In this document: piece after piece, positions 1-11,985 of the stretch
Layout of the letters: each line of letters starts with the position of its first letter
Position numbering within the stretch: the stretch's first letter is position 1
DNA from: Spirogloea muscicola
Taxonomy: Eukaryota > Streptophyta > Zygnematophyceae > Spirogloeales > Spirogloeaceae
Assembly: GCA_009602725.1 (NCBI GenBank)
Contig: WELB01000159.1
Span: 121,398-174,524 of the forward strand
Reading direction: 5' to 3'
Length of the DNA: 53,127 nucleotides
Translations under genes and position numbers: made by a program
Notes under the pieces: generated by a model
What the model saw: only the letters and a program-made list of their open reading frames with translations
The model's database searches: none
What the model was told of the DNA's origin: nothing

Positions 1-23
1 GGCGGCGGCGGCGGCGGCGCGCG

Positions 24-71
24 ATGGCGGCGCCGGCGGCGGCGCCGAGAGCGCTGGCCATCTCGTCCTAG
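24..71 (+). promoter_or_regulatory. possible short upstream ORF in AP-4 beta leader
   Basis: An ATG in a CGG/GCC-rich leader opens a 15-codon Ala/Pro-rich reading frame that closes with TAG before the chosen AP-4 beta start. If the transcript begins upstream of it, this would be a uORF that could lower translation of the main frame. The transcription start cannot be seen, so this is only a candidate. Confidence 0.3.
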
Positions 72-155
72 TCTGCCCTTTCGCCGTCTTCGTGTACGCG
101 GCGCGGTCGCGCATCGTCGCCCTGGTCGACGGCTCCGGCAGCCGCAGCAGCGGCC

Positions 156-3100
156 ATGGACGCCGACAACCGCAAGGGCGAGCTCGCGGAGCTCAAAGGC
201 CAGCTCCGCTCGCTAGCCGGCAGCCGGTGAGCGGCGACGGCCTGGAAGCCGCGGCCCCTGCTGACCATCCTCTGGCCCCCGGCTCTCTGGCAGGCGGCAC
301 TGAGCGGCTTCCTAGCCTCTCAGCGTCCCTGCAGAGGTCAACACTTAGGTACTAGTCATGGTCAGAAGACCTTGCTTGCCGCCGTTGGCAATGGTCTTTT
401 GTGAGTTCCTGCTGTCATCTCCAGGGCCCCTGGATTGGAGGAGCTCAAGCGCGAGCTGTACAAGCGCGTCATCTCGTACATGACCATCGGCATCGATGTC
501 TCCAGCCTGTTCAGGTTGGCCGGCAGACGAGGCTCTGAATATTGACGGACTAGCTGCCTGCAGAGGCTATGCAGGCTTGTATTGTCTGTCAAGGATTGCC
601 CAGCTTGATATGATAGGATCTTCACAAATACTTTAGCATCTGCTGAGGCTGAAACATCTGGGCTTGCCAGTGAGATGGTCATGTGCAGCGCCACTTCCGA
701 CCTCATCCTGAAGAAGATGTGCTACCTTTACGTTTGCAATTATGCTGTTGTTAATCCCGAGCTCGCCCTCCTTACAATCAACTTCCTCCAGAAGGACTGC
801 AGCGTGAGCAGCTCACCTGCCGTAGCTTGTAGAGAGCTATTGCGGGTCGACTACTACCGTTGCACGTTGCACACAAGCTTTCCCTTAGCAGCCAGGCATA
901 AGAAATTTGCCATACTGGATTCGTGCATCTTCCTCAGTTTGACATGTCCTGAATGTCAAATCATCTACAATTCAGGATGAGGATCCTATGATAAGGGGCT
1001 TGGCACTTCGCAGCCTCTGCTCCTTGCGTGTCAAAGGCCTTGTCGAGTATCTCGTGGGACCCCTGAAGAAAGGGCTGCAGGTATCAATCCACCATTTTCA
1101 AGAACTGGTCTTCCACCTCCAGTGGCGAGTTTCAGTGCTCAGCTGCATGAAGGACACCGGTAGGAAAGAGTTTGACTGGTTTCTCTGTGGGCGTCTTGTC
1201 TTATAGTCATATGCCAGGCACTTGTGATACTTACTCCAGCTTCTGAGGAGTTCATCATTTGGATGCTCACTTGCAGGACTCAAACCCATATGTACGCTTC
1301 ACAGCTGCTATGGGCGTCCTGAAGCTGTACAATTTGTCGCCATCGTCAGTCACCGACAATGATTTCACTGTGGAGTTGAAGTCCCTTCTTCTGCATGACC
1401 CTGACCCTCAGGTAGCTGCTCACACCTTATCACAATTGCTGTACATTTGAGAGGCATTGTCTATTGACTGTTTAGAATCTTGACAGTCTTTCCTGCCTAA
1501 AATCTGAAGATGCTCTCTGCAGTCTCCAGCGAACAGATCCTGTCATTTTCATGAGGTTTCTCAGGAAAGCTTGTTTGCAGGTTGTTGTAAACAGTCTTTG
1601 CTCTCTGCAAGAGATCCTTCAGACTGAAGCCAGCAAGAACAATGAGGAGGCAGCCAGAGAAAGAGATTACCTCTCCAGCAAAATGATTGTTTATGCCTTA
1701 CTGAACAGGTAGCCCGCAGTCCCAGAATGTCTGATGCTACAGACTTGACTGGCAAGCAGTACCCCGCATGATTGATGGTCTTCTCTGGGCTGGCAGGATT
1801 AAAGAGTGCAGTGAGTGGGGCCAATGCCTAGTCCTTGAAGTTGTCGCAAAATACACTCCTGAGGATCCAAGCGAGACATTTGACATCATGAATGTCCTTG
1901 AGGATCGGTTGCAGCACGCTAATAGTGCAGTTGTCCTGGCAACTGTCAAAGTTTTTCTCCACCTTACCATGTCCATGGCTGACGTACATCAGCAGGTCAG
2001 CAACCACTTGCCCTCATCTCATCAAATTTCAGTAACGTGCGATATAGCCATAGTGAGCTTAGAGCTCTTTCTGCGTGTCTATTTCTGGTGGATCAAGCAG
2101 TTGTGCTTCACATACAGAGGAAGCAATAGGAGCATTTAGTTAAAAAGGAAGGGGTTGACAGTATATACTGTTCAGTAGTTATACTGATTGCTGCAAGTGA
2201 AGACATGTGACAGGTATATGAGCGAATCAAGGCACCACTGTTGACACTGATAAGTACAGGATCACCAGAAGTGTCTTACGCCGTACTCAGCCATCTGAAC
2301 CTCCTCGTTGGGAGAGCTCCAATACTGTTTGCTCCAGATTTTAAACACTTCTACTGCAAGTTCAGCGACCCAAGCTATGTGAAGAAGCTGAAGATAGAGA
2401 TGCTAACTGCAGTCGCAAATGAGAACAACACATATGAGATTGGTACATGAATCTGTCTCTTCTTTCTCATCCTTTCTTTCCATAGCTTAATCTAGGGGCA
2501 AATGAGAAAGTGCTCAGTCCACTGCTTAATTTAGTAGGCTGGATACAAGAGCGTGCATCGGCAGGCATCTCAGACCGGAAGACAATGTTATCTCTTACAT
2601 TGCATTGTCTGCAAATGGTGATGCTGCAGTGTCAGAGCTTTGTGAGTATGCTGCAAATGTGGATGTAGCTATAGCTCGAATGTCGGTTCGAGCAGTGGGG
2701 CAGATTGTGCTTCAGAGTTACGATGTGAATGGCATTGTGGAGAGGCTTCTCCAGTTTTTGGACATGGACACGGACTACATTACAGCTGAAACTCTGGTAG
2801 GATGTACTTTAGGCCTCAGACTCCCATCATGCTTTTGCATCTGAGTACACAAGATGCCGGCAATCTAGATCCCAGGGAGAGCTTCCAGAAAAATGTGAGT
2901 GATACTTCGTTTCTAAGTGTCCTGGTAAGCTGCAGTTTACCTTGTACTATTGCTGCTCCCCATGCGGCTCTTTGTGTGCCTAGCTACTGGTGCTTCTTTC
3001 GCCTTTGCACATACCCCTCTACATGTTTTGGACAGGTTTTGGTGAGAGACCTGCTGCGGAAGTACCCACAGTGGAGTCAGGACTGCATTGCAGTGGTCGG

Positions 3101-5644
3101 CGGTGTGAGGAGTTCATCAGTTCAGGAGCCCAAGGCAAAGGCAGCGCTCATTTGGCTGCTGGGGGAGTATGGTCAGGACATGGCCGATGCTCCCTACATT
3201 ATTGAGGGATTTGTAGAAAGTTGGGAGGAGGAGGACAGTGCCGAGGTGTGTACGTATGAGTATGTGGATCAGCACTTCAGTGCTACTTAAAACAAGGAGC
3301 AGCTCTCTAGAGTTGCCTTTGATGCTCAACGCGATGTGGACTCAGGAGGGGTTAGCAATTGCTGCTGCTAGGACACAGCCGCCAAATACGTTATAACTCG
3401 GGTTCACAGGCCGCATGGGATGCTTACCTGTGCAAGTTAGCCCATAAATCCAACAGGTGCATGTGCAGTAATCGCTTTCTTCCTGAGCAGAGCCTGGAAA
3501 TTATCAATGTTGCAGGTGCGCTTGGAGCTGCTGACTGCCGTTGCAAAGCTCTTTTTCAAAAGACCACCAGAGTGTCAAAAAATCTTGGGAGCAGCTGTGG
3601 CTGCCGGTCTCAGTGACTCTCAGCAGGTACCGACGTTGAGCTCAGTCCCGTTTACAATGATTGGAATTATTAAGGTAGAGGCTGGGGTGTCTCATACAGG
3701 CCTCTACATGGTACCAATACGGGTGTAGGGAAACTGCAACTGCTGGATAAGTTCTCTGAGCACTACTTGACAGCCCTAGCTGTTTGAAAAGTTTGTCAGT
3801 CCATTGAAGAACCCATTGATACGAGTTTAGAACTTGCTATCAGGTGTCTAAATTACATACTCGTCTACAGCTCAAGTGAATACCATCATCCCTCTCCTAA
3901 ACTCTGTAAACCACTAGTGAGATTTAGGAATGGTGGGGCTCTGTTGAGGGTCCATGTGTTCAATTTGTCAGCATGTTGCTGTGGTGCAAAGCACGTCTGT
4001 TGCTGTGGAAAAATGCATGTCTGAGACTCATGCATTTCTATTCTATGCAGGACATTCATGATCGAGCTCTGCTGTACTACAGACTGCTACAGGCTGGCAT
4101 CGAAGCTGCTGAGAGAGTCATCAACCCACCCAAGCAAGTTGTCTCTGTGTTTGCCGATGCACAGAGCAGTGAGGCAAAGGACAGGATATTTGATGAATTC
4201 AACACCTTGGCAGTGATTTATGACCAGGTCAGCGGCTGGTACTGGTCATCCTATGCATGTGCTTTAAGTAGAGAGGGTTGACTTCTCACTTTGTTCAGCG
4301 GAGGAGTAATGTGATACTCATCGTGGTCGTGGTGGTGTGCTTCTTCACTATATCGCTTGAGGCAGCCATCCTACATGTTCCTAGACAAAGAGCACAGGGG
4401 CCAGGTGGATGTTTCCGAGGTTGGAGAGACACAGCCAGATGTCATTCCCTCAACTTCAGCCATTGCGCCAGATGCTGCTCAATACAGTGACAATGATACA
4501 CTGTTGAGTCCAGCTGAGAAAGGTAGGGTTGCAGGAGTCTTTAAGCAGTGCTTTCTTCTTGGTTCCCCAGTTCTTTTGCTGGTCCACGTGTGAGGGCTTT
4601 TGATCATCAGTAGCGGACCTTGGCCCTATCTCACTAGCATGAGAGAGATGTGCACACACTGTAGACCTGCACAACCCTCGAGGATTTGCACTTTGTAGCT
4701 GCCATAAAAGCATCACATGAAGCGCGGGCTGTACAGACAGACGATATCCAGGTTGGCGACAATGAAACGTCATCCAGTTGTCGTCTAACAAAATACTGTT
4801 TGTTGCCGACAGAGGAAAGTCAGGGGCTCACCAGTAATGGGCCACGTGCATTCAATCCGTCAGAGTTGGCACTCCTTGCATCCTCTCCGCCCCTGCCTGC
4901 TCTGGCATCACAACCTCTACACCCATTCCCTGTATCTCAGAAACCACTGTCCGACGCAAGCCTTGCTAGCCAAGTGAGAGGTCCAACGTCTCCTTTGACT
5001 CTAGATGACCTTCTTGGCCTTTCAAGCCCTGCTCCTGCAGCAGCTGCACCCTCAACTCCGCCCCTCCAACTGGTGGCAAAGCCAAGCCTAGACGCTGGCA
5101 CATTTCAGCAGAAATGGGGTCAGCTACCTGTCTCTCAAGTGCTGGTGAGCTTTTGATTCGTGACTTCATACTCCCCTATCAGATGCACAAGCTGTCATGC
5201 TTGAGCTCATCACACCGGTATTGGTCTGTGTGCTGTCTGCAGATGGGACTGTATTTACAAGTGTTCCTTCATGGACTGACATTGTCACACATGCCAAGAA
5301 GACCTCATTCACCTGACAGCCAAAGTTGTGGCCATGTGCCACTTGTTTTACAGGAGGAGAGGTTACAAGGTGGCGCCACTATGTTGACGAGTCCTACGCC
5401 GCTTCTCCAGCACATGGCTACCAAGTGCATTCAGTGCATGGCCTCTGGTGGACAGCCACCCAACTTCAAATTCTTCTTTTATGCGCAAGCAGCTGGTTTG
5501 GGTCATGGGGCTGCTTATTTCTTTGTTGAGCTACAAATAAATACTTCCACAAGGACAGCCACAGTAAAGCTGAAAGCAGATGACACCTCCCTGGCATCGG
5601 CCTTTACAGCTCTTCTGAAGGCTTCGCTTGCTGAGTTTGGCTGA
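156..5644 (+). CDS. AP4B: AP-4 adaptor complex subunit beta
   Basis: Large beta subunit of the AP-4 coat, which sorts cargo at the trans-Golgi network. Fifteen exons join in phase: 156-226, 425-514, 671-803, 976-1080, 1277-1411, 1581-1708, 1797-1995, 2214-2442, 2630-2796, 3036-3245, 3516-3626, 4051-4227, 4366-4522, 4813-5144, 5354-5644. They give about 844 residues, close to the 841 of the Arabidopsis protein. The adaptin trunk is well conserved (YMTIGIDVSS, MVMCSATSDLILKKMCYLY, GLALRSLCSLRV, ELCEYAANVDVAIAR, EPKAKAALIWLLGEY). A Pro/Ala/Ser-rich hinge with LDDLLGLSSP follows, then a C-terminal appendage (ASGGQPPNFKFFFYAQ). The start lies just before the conserved stretch GELAELKGQLRSLAGSR. 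The junction between exons 14 and 15 is the least certain; GTGAGC was chosen as its donor. Identification rests on recalled plant AP-4 beta sequence and is strong. Confidence 0.95.
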
Positions 5645-6274
5645 CTTACTATTGCCAAGCCAGCAACTTCTCAGCATTACTCTTTTACATCTGGGGTATT
5701 ACCCTATCCATGTCTGCGTTTGCTACTTGTCTTGTGCAGTTTGATGACTCGTACTCACAATCTGAGGTATTTGAGCATGCCAAGATGGGTTGGATGAATG
5801 ACGTTCTTTAGCCTTTGTAGCTACAAGCTGTGGCTGAGGTCTAGCACACGCCCGGGATGATGAGCTGAATTGGCTGGTGCATGGGTCCGCATCATAGAGC
5901 AGTACCGGCGACAAATTGCAGTGGTGCTTAATAACAGCAACTTGGTCAGTCAGCGGAATGAATATGCCAATTAAAGATTGCGGCTGCTCATATCAGAAGA
6001 TCGGCTGTAAAAACCAGCCAGGTGCGCACAGAGCCAAGGTGAAGGCAGGGAGCTCCACCAGATACTTTGATGGACATGGTGAGCCATTCTAAGCAGCAGC
6101 CCACTCCAAGTGCGAGTTGCATAGACGGCTGTATTAGCGCTGTATCACACAGCTATACAAGTATCAAAAAGTAGGGTCGCTTGATAACCTCTTATTAGCT
6201 GTCGCAAGTCAAAGAAGGCTAGCCAAAAAAGGTTGGATAGGTCCAAAGGGTTCTGACAGCGCTTAAGAAAGAAG

Positions 6275-6557
6275 GAAGCGCGGCCAGATTAACTGGTGGC
6301 TGGGAGAGGCAAAGAAGAAAGGAAACTGAAGGCGTGCGGTGCACAAGAAATGAGCGAAGAAGCCTTTTTAGCTAGTACACAGTTCAGGCAAAAGCTAGTG
6401 CAACAAGTGGGGCTACATGCTACATAAATCGAACGGGAAGCCTGTCCAAAGAAAACCCCTGCCGGTATGTGGTGTATTTTGAGTGATGGAGATGGGCCTA
6501 AGTGGCCAAGTACAAAGGCAATCGCAAGCGCGGCCAGATTGACTGGTGGCTGGGAGA
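6275..6557. repeat. pair of imperfect direct repeats about 250 bases apart
   Basis: The core AAGCGCGGCCAGATT is followed by A or G and then ACTGGTGGCTGGGAGA, at about 6276-6307 and again at about 6525-6556, with one mismatch across 32 bases. Both copies are followed by purine-rich AAAGAAAG-type sequence. Because a retroelement-tail fragment directly precedes the second copy, these are probably pieces of the same dispersed repeat family. Confidence 0.7.
6474..6521 (-). mobile_element. fragment of dispersed retroelement 3' tail (copy C)
   Basis: The core GTGGCCAAGTACAAAGGCAA is shared exactly with copy B (29093-29290). Nearby are GAGTGATGG and GGGCCT, matching GAGTGACAA and GGGCCT in copy B. 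Only about 48 bases of similarity remain, so this is a short remnant in the same orientation as copy B. Confidence 0.6.
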
Positions 6558-7394
6558 AAGAAAGTAGAATGAAGAAGCTTGTTCAAAGAAAGTAAGGTCA
6601 TCCAAAGGGGGCGAGGGCCGAGAAAACGAGCGACACTCGTGCAGTAATGAAATGACGATTCAAGTAGAGGGCCATGGCTGTGGTTGGACAGCCCAGGAAA
6701 AGTAATTACCGAAGGGGCCGGAAAGCCTGCCCAAAGGGGGGCGTTGGATGGGATTCAGGCTAGGTGAGCGCATGGTGGCGTGCTCGTCGGGAGGCGGACG
6801 GTTCAAGGCGATGCCCGGGTCCTCTGCCGGGCTCGGCCTGGCGCGACATCCGGAAAGGTCCAGGCGCCTGGGAGGAGCCTGGTGGGCCCGCAGAGGGACG
6901 CGGTGGGGCGCTTCCCTGCGCCCGGGAGGCGGGGAACCCGGGCCCCCAGCTGTCCGCAGCCCGACGAAGGGTCTAGACGGGGGCCCCCCGCCTCACGGAT
7001 GACACGGCACCGCCCAAAAAACCGAGCGTGCGTGGGCGTCTTTTAATTCGCTTTCAAATGCAAGCGCGCAGCTCGCCCCAGTCAAAGCTACGAGGAGCCA
7101 GAGCCCGTGATCGGATCCGTCGGCCAATACTGGCCCCCGCTGGGACGGACAACTTCGAGCGGCTTCGAGGCTGGAGTGGGCGTCGGGGTTACGCAGCCGC
7201 TCCGCCTCATAGCCCCCCCACCACGCCGCAAACTCTCATTTTCACACCAGCCCCGCGGCTCACGGGAACGCGGTGGCCTGCCTGCCTTACCTGCGCTCGC
7301 GCCTCCGCCTCCGCCTCTGCCTCCGCCTCCGCCCGCGCCTGACTGTCCCTGCTGTACCTGCGGCTCACTGGAACGCAGCCCCGCCTCACGAGCC

Positions 7395-10300
7395 ATGGAG
7401 GACGTTATTGTTGTCAAGGTGTGCTCCCCACTCCTCTCCTAGTGGCTTGGCAACGGTTCGCCGTTTGGTCCACCAAGAGATGTTGCTCTTGCTCGAGTTT
7501 TGATGCACGCTGACTCGCTCGTTTCAGTATGGCCGACTAGTGCTGCGTCTGGAAGAGATGCTCATGTGTAGCCTGCCGCGTCAGCAAATTATTGATATTT
7601 GCTTCGCAAATCTGCAATGTCTGAGCTACCTCTTGTGGGCTGGGCTGGTTTGCTGGAAGTGCCACATGGTGTTTGACATTGTGCATGCTTCAGTGTGCCC
7701 TGCTTATGATATCTTTTTATGATATCTTTGACTGATGTATAAGCATGCTTACTTACCTACTGTTGGACTTCAATTGAGGCCCACGTGTTGGAGAAGGTCC
7801 ACTGTGAATGTTTAGGGCATCTGTGCGGTGGTCTTATTATATAACTTGTGTGCATGAAGGTGAACTACGATGGCGTCATGTGCCGCACGACTTTGAGCAA
7901 GTCTCCTCTTCCAACTCATGCGTCTCTGGAGGAGCGCATTCGCGAGTCTTTCAAAATCTCACCCTCAAGCCACCTTACAATTACGTACACTGACAGCGGT
8001 AAGTGGTCATCCACTTCTCAGCTATCCAGGTGATTTAGAGCATTGGCGACATTGTGATCATTATGCTTGACCCAACATACTGTGCTCTCCAAAGGTCTAC
8101 CTCCTCGAATCCTGTTGCATCCTGTTGCACATCACCTCTTACTCTCTGAAATGTCCTTACACGGCACATTACTTCCTAATCTGAACTCTGTCCTTACATG
8201 ACCTCCTCCTCCTTGACCTCCTCCTCCTGCATCTGCTCGAACTTTGACAGATGGTGACAACATTACTATCCTTGGAGATGATGACATTCGAGATGCCATC
8301 GTGCTCCAACAGCTCAATCCATTGCGCTTGACTGTAAATACCAAGAGTGTTGAACGCACAAGGGCCTCGGCTACCACTCAGAAAGAAGCGGAGGGAGTTG
8401 CAGACGCTCCAAATATGTTCTCATTTCTCAGTGATCCGCAGCTGTTGGAGGAGGTGTCTAAGAACTTTTTGAAGATGAAGATTGGTCAGAATCAAGACAC
8501 GTTGTCTTTTGCCGACATGATGAAGAAGTATGAAGCTCATATACAACCTGTTGCTCCTCATCTGGCCAAGTTCCTCGGACATTTCCAGAACATGGCCAAT
8601 GACTGCGTGTCAGTTGCACCACCGTCCCCTGCCCCAGCAACCAATCAATCCCCCACCACCTCCTCTGGGCCAGCAGCTGCTTCGGCAGAAAAAGATGGGA
8701 AGGTTGATGATGGGCCTGTTGATCAGGCCATTCACCGTGGAGTCCAGTGTGACATTTGTGATATGGTTCCCATCGTTGGCCCGCGTTTTAAGTCTCTTGA
8801 GTAAGTCATGGAGACTCTTGTTCCTTCCTATTAATTAGTCACATTTTGCTGACATACATGCAACAAATATGTGAATCCTGCTGAAATTGGTTGTTTCTAG
8901 GTGTTATGCTTGCTTCATTCATCTGACTGTATGTCATACATAAGCATCCCAAGCTGATTGAGTGAATACTGATAATTCACTCTTTGAATTGTGGGACGTG
9001 CAGTAAGGATGACTATGACCTTTGCCATAAGTGCCATGCAAGCCATGGCAAGGAGGGAGAGTATAAGAAGATTGATTATCCCGTGTTCCGTCCCCGCCAT
9101 CACCAACCGTTCTGGGCTGGTGGTCCCGGATATGGCTGCAAGCCAGCGGTGTGTTGCTCGACTCCTGTGTAGTTGCATCATGCACCTTGGAAATGAAATG
9201 ACTTGAGGTCTCTCATGTAGTAGTACTTGCGAATTTGACATCGATATGTTGTACTCTTTTATGTACTTCATGTGAAAGCCAACCTGATATTTTTCCTGAA
9301 GTGCAGGGTATGCGGTATCCACAATTTGGAACGCATTTCTTGATGGGACGTCCTTGCCACCCAGGACGTGCTCCATTCATGCCTCATTCCCAGGGCAAGT
9401 TGGACGCTCGCTTTGTCAAAGATGTAACCATTTTTGATGGCACTGAAATTCTGCCAGGAACTCGTTTCACTAAGATCTGGCGTCTTCGGAACTCAAGCAA
9501 CACTCACTGGCCAGAGGGTACACAGCTCATCTGCATAGGGGGTTTCAAGCTAGGCTTGACTGACGCAAGTGCACTTCAGGTTCGAATTCTGGACATGTGT
9601 GGCCGTCTCACTGCACTGCATCTTGGCAGCATCTATTGTGTGGTGTTCGTGCGCTGTATATAAGAACAGGTACAATGCAAGGTGTACACGTCTTAGCTGC
9701 CTAGCTACTATGATGTGTGGTGATGATGATGACTACAAATATGTGCAGGTACCTAAGGATGGTTTGGCCCCAGGAGATGAACTTGACGCTTCAGTTGACA
9801 TGGTTGCGCCTGAATTGCCTGGGCGGTATGTCTCCCACTGGCGCCTGATGGCGCCTAATTGCACTAGGTTTGGACATCGTGTGTGGGTCCTCATTCAGGT
9901 ACAGCATACCTCTCTCCATACATAGTCAACTTGCTTGTCTTTGTTCTGGTTTGGCTGATGTATCTGGCTACGATCATTAGTTTCAAAATTTGACAACACT
10001 GCAGCTATGTGCAGTTATACACTTTACTGATTGATTAAACTCCTTATTTTGGTCATGTTGGGGTTGTGCAGGTCGTTTCAAAGGATGATCCATCCCCACA
10101 AGTCGCTCAGTCCGTTGCAGATGCAGCAGGGATTGCTACACAGGATTCTCCCCGGGAGAAGATCGAGGAGTTGGTGACAGAAAGCACCACTACTGCTCAT
10201 AATGTGGAGGAGCCTGCTGTAGAACATGCTCCATCAGCTCCTACTGCTGTGCAAATTCCTGTGCATTTTGTGGAGTCTGCTGAGGAAACTGCGGCAATCG

Positions 10301-11221
10301 CCCAGGACATGCCTGCCCCTAAATTGGAGGATAAGGGAAATGCTGATGTTGTTCAAGCGGCCTCACAGCAAACTTCAAAGACCCCAAGCGTGGAGGAGAG
10401 CAGTGTCGGTGGCTTCTCCCTTGTGGACATGCCATCAGTCGAGGGTAGTCCTGCAGACTCTGCACAGGATCATTCCTCTGGCAGTGCTGGCCTAGAGGAT
10501 GGCACCTTGAACAAGGATGCTAATGCCACCCAGGATATTGGGGGTACACCTGAAGTGGTTGCAGAAGCGGTGACTCCAGCTGAAGCTAAGGAAAAGGAGG
10601 CAGAAGTTGAGGATCCTCAGGTATGCATGTTTGATACTCTTTCTTCAGGGATTTATGGTTGTGCAACTTTGTCCTTCTATTTGATGCTATCTGTTGCATT
10701 GCTTCATATATCTCTATCGAGTGAATCTGAGATTGCAACATATACCTTGTCTTGTCCAGATGCTGACAGCTCTGCAGAAGTTGGCTAGCATGGGATTTGG
10801 GAACAACTCGTTGAACAAGAAGCTGCTGGAAGAGAACAACCTTGACATTGGCAAGACCGTGAATGATCTCATTGCATCTGCAGAGTGGGATCCTATGCTT
10901 GAGGAGCTTGAAGAGATGGTAAACATTCAAGCTCACTTCGCTATTGCATTTGCCAATCTTTCACTATCTCTTCACTTATACAATATCACCTCACTCCTGA
11001 CTTCGTGGGTCTCTGATGGTGTGGGAGTGGTCCATGCACACTGTCCTGTATACTTGAAGAGGTTTGATTGAGTGGTGGAATTGGTCATTCATTGACAGGG
11101 CTTCTTTGACTCTGATGTTAACCGTCACCTCATGATCAAGAACAAGGGGAGTATGAAGCGCACTGTCAAGGACTTGGTCATGATGTACAGAGGAACTGAA
11201 ACTCCTGCTGCACAGAAGTAA
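7395..11221 (+). CDS. NBR1: NBR1-type selective autophagy receptor
   Basis: Cargo receptor that links ubiquitinated material to ATG8 on autophagosomes. Nine in-phase exons (7395-7418, 7860-7998, 8251-8800, 9004-9148, 9307-9579, 9749-9898, 10072-10620, 10760-10918, 11099-11221) give about 703 residues; Arabidopsis NBR1 has 704. Domains in order: an N-terminal PB1 domain (MEDVIVVKVNYDG through DGDNITILGDDDI); a ZZ zinc finger (HRGVQCDICD, later YDLCHKCHASHG); the four-tryptophan NBR1 domain (FTKIWRLRNSSNTHWPEGTQ through YVSHWRLMAPN); an acidic Ala/Glu-rich linker; and two C-terminal UBA-like segments (LTALQKLASMGFGNNSLN, then HLMIKNKGSMKRTVKDLV). Between them, AEWDPMLEEL holds W-D-P-M where plant NBR1 carries its ATG8-interacting motif. 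The start sits at the end of a CpG-rich block. Identification is strong. Confidence 0.96.
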
Positions 11222-11985
11222 AGAGGATGGAAGATGAAGCTTGTGTAGCGATGGGGTAGCTGAGCTTGAGTTTTCATGATGCTAAGCTTATGCTGCGCTG
11301 TTGAGGATCTTCAATACCTCACACTACTGATACTTGAGAAAAGGAAATGGAAAAAGCAGTCTTGAGACTGTCAAAGATGTGACGCTTCAAACTTTGTACC
11401 GAATGTGATTTTCAAATAAACTGGGGAAGGGATGACTTTTTCCTCCCCTTCAAAAACTGCGTCAATAATTAACTTTTGATTCTTCAGAACATCTAAAAAG
11501 CACATATTAGTAGAATTGTTTCATCTGCTTCAATGTACATAACTTATTCTACTTCTGTAAGCTACTTTTCTTTTGGATAAGTCGATTGAATATAAGACCA
11601 TCTAATAAAAAACTTCGCCGCAGATTGCACACGATCAACAGTGTCGCCTCTGTACAGAAAATGGTATGAAAAGGTGTCATGTATTGTACAGAAACAATCC
11701 AGTAGAGTCAAACACAACTAGGACTTTTTTCCATCGATAGTGACTGTCTAACACCCCTTTTTGTTACAAATGCATGTGGAAAAATGTTGTCTGCCATACT
11801 TTGAAATGAAAGTCCTGAACGTGATAAAAAGCTGCCTTGATCCAATGATGGGCTTATATACTGCCGAAACTGCAAGAGAAATAGCCAGAAATATCTTCAC
11901 AATTAAGCTATTGGCCTGTATAGCTGAGACAAGTTAAGGACGTTCATGGACATTAAAAGAGATGCCTGTGATTGTAGATGTGCAG
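11222..11985. other. convergent intergenic region
   Basis: AT-rich 3' flank of NBR1, facing the 3' end of the acidic-protein candidate on the other strand. It contains AATAAA-like words near 11416, 11604 and 12022. No conserved reading frame or repeat was recognised. Confidence 0.5.

Larger units (their letters stand above)
5645..7394. other. spacer with repeats and NBR1 promoter CpG block
   Basis: No gene is visible. The first part is the AP-4 beta 3' flank. Then come two imperfect direct repeats near 6275 and 6525, a fragment of the retroelement tail near 6474-6521, and a relative of the stem-loop module near 6664-6700. From about 6700 the sequence becomes strongly GC- and CpG-rich up to the NBR1 start, consistent with an island-type promoter and leader. 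Short frames in this GC-rich block look like shadows. Confidence 0.6.
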
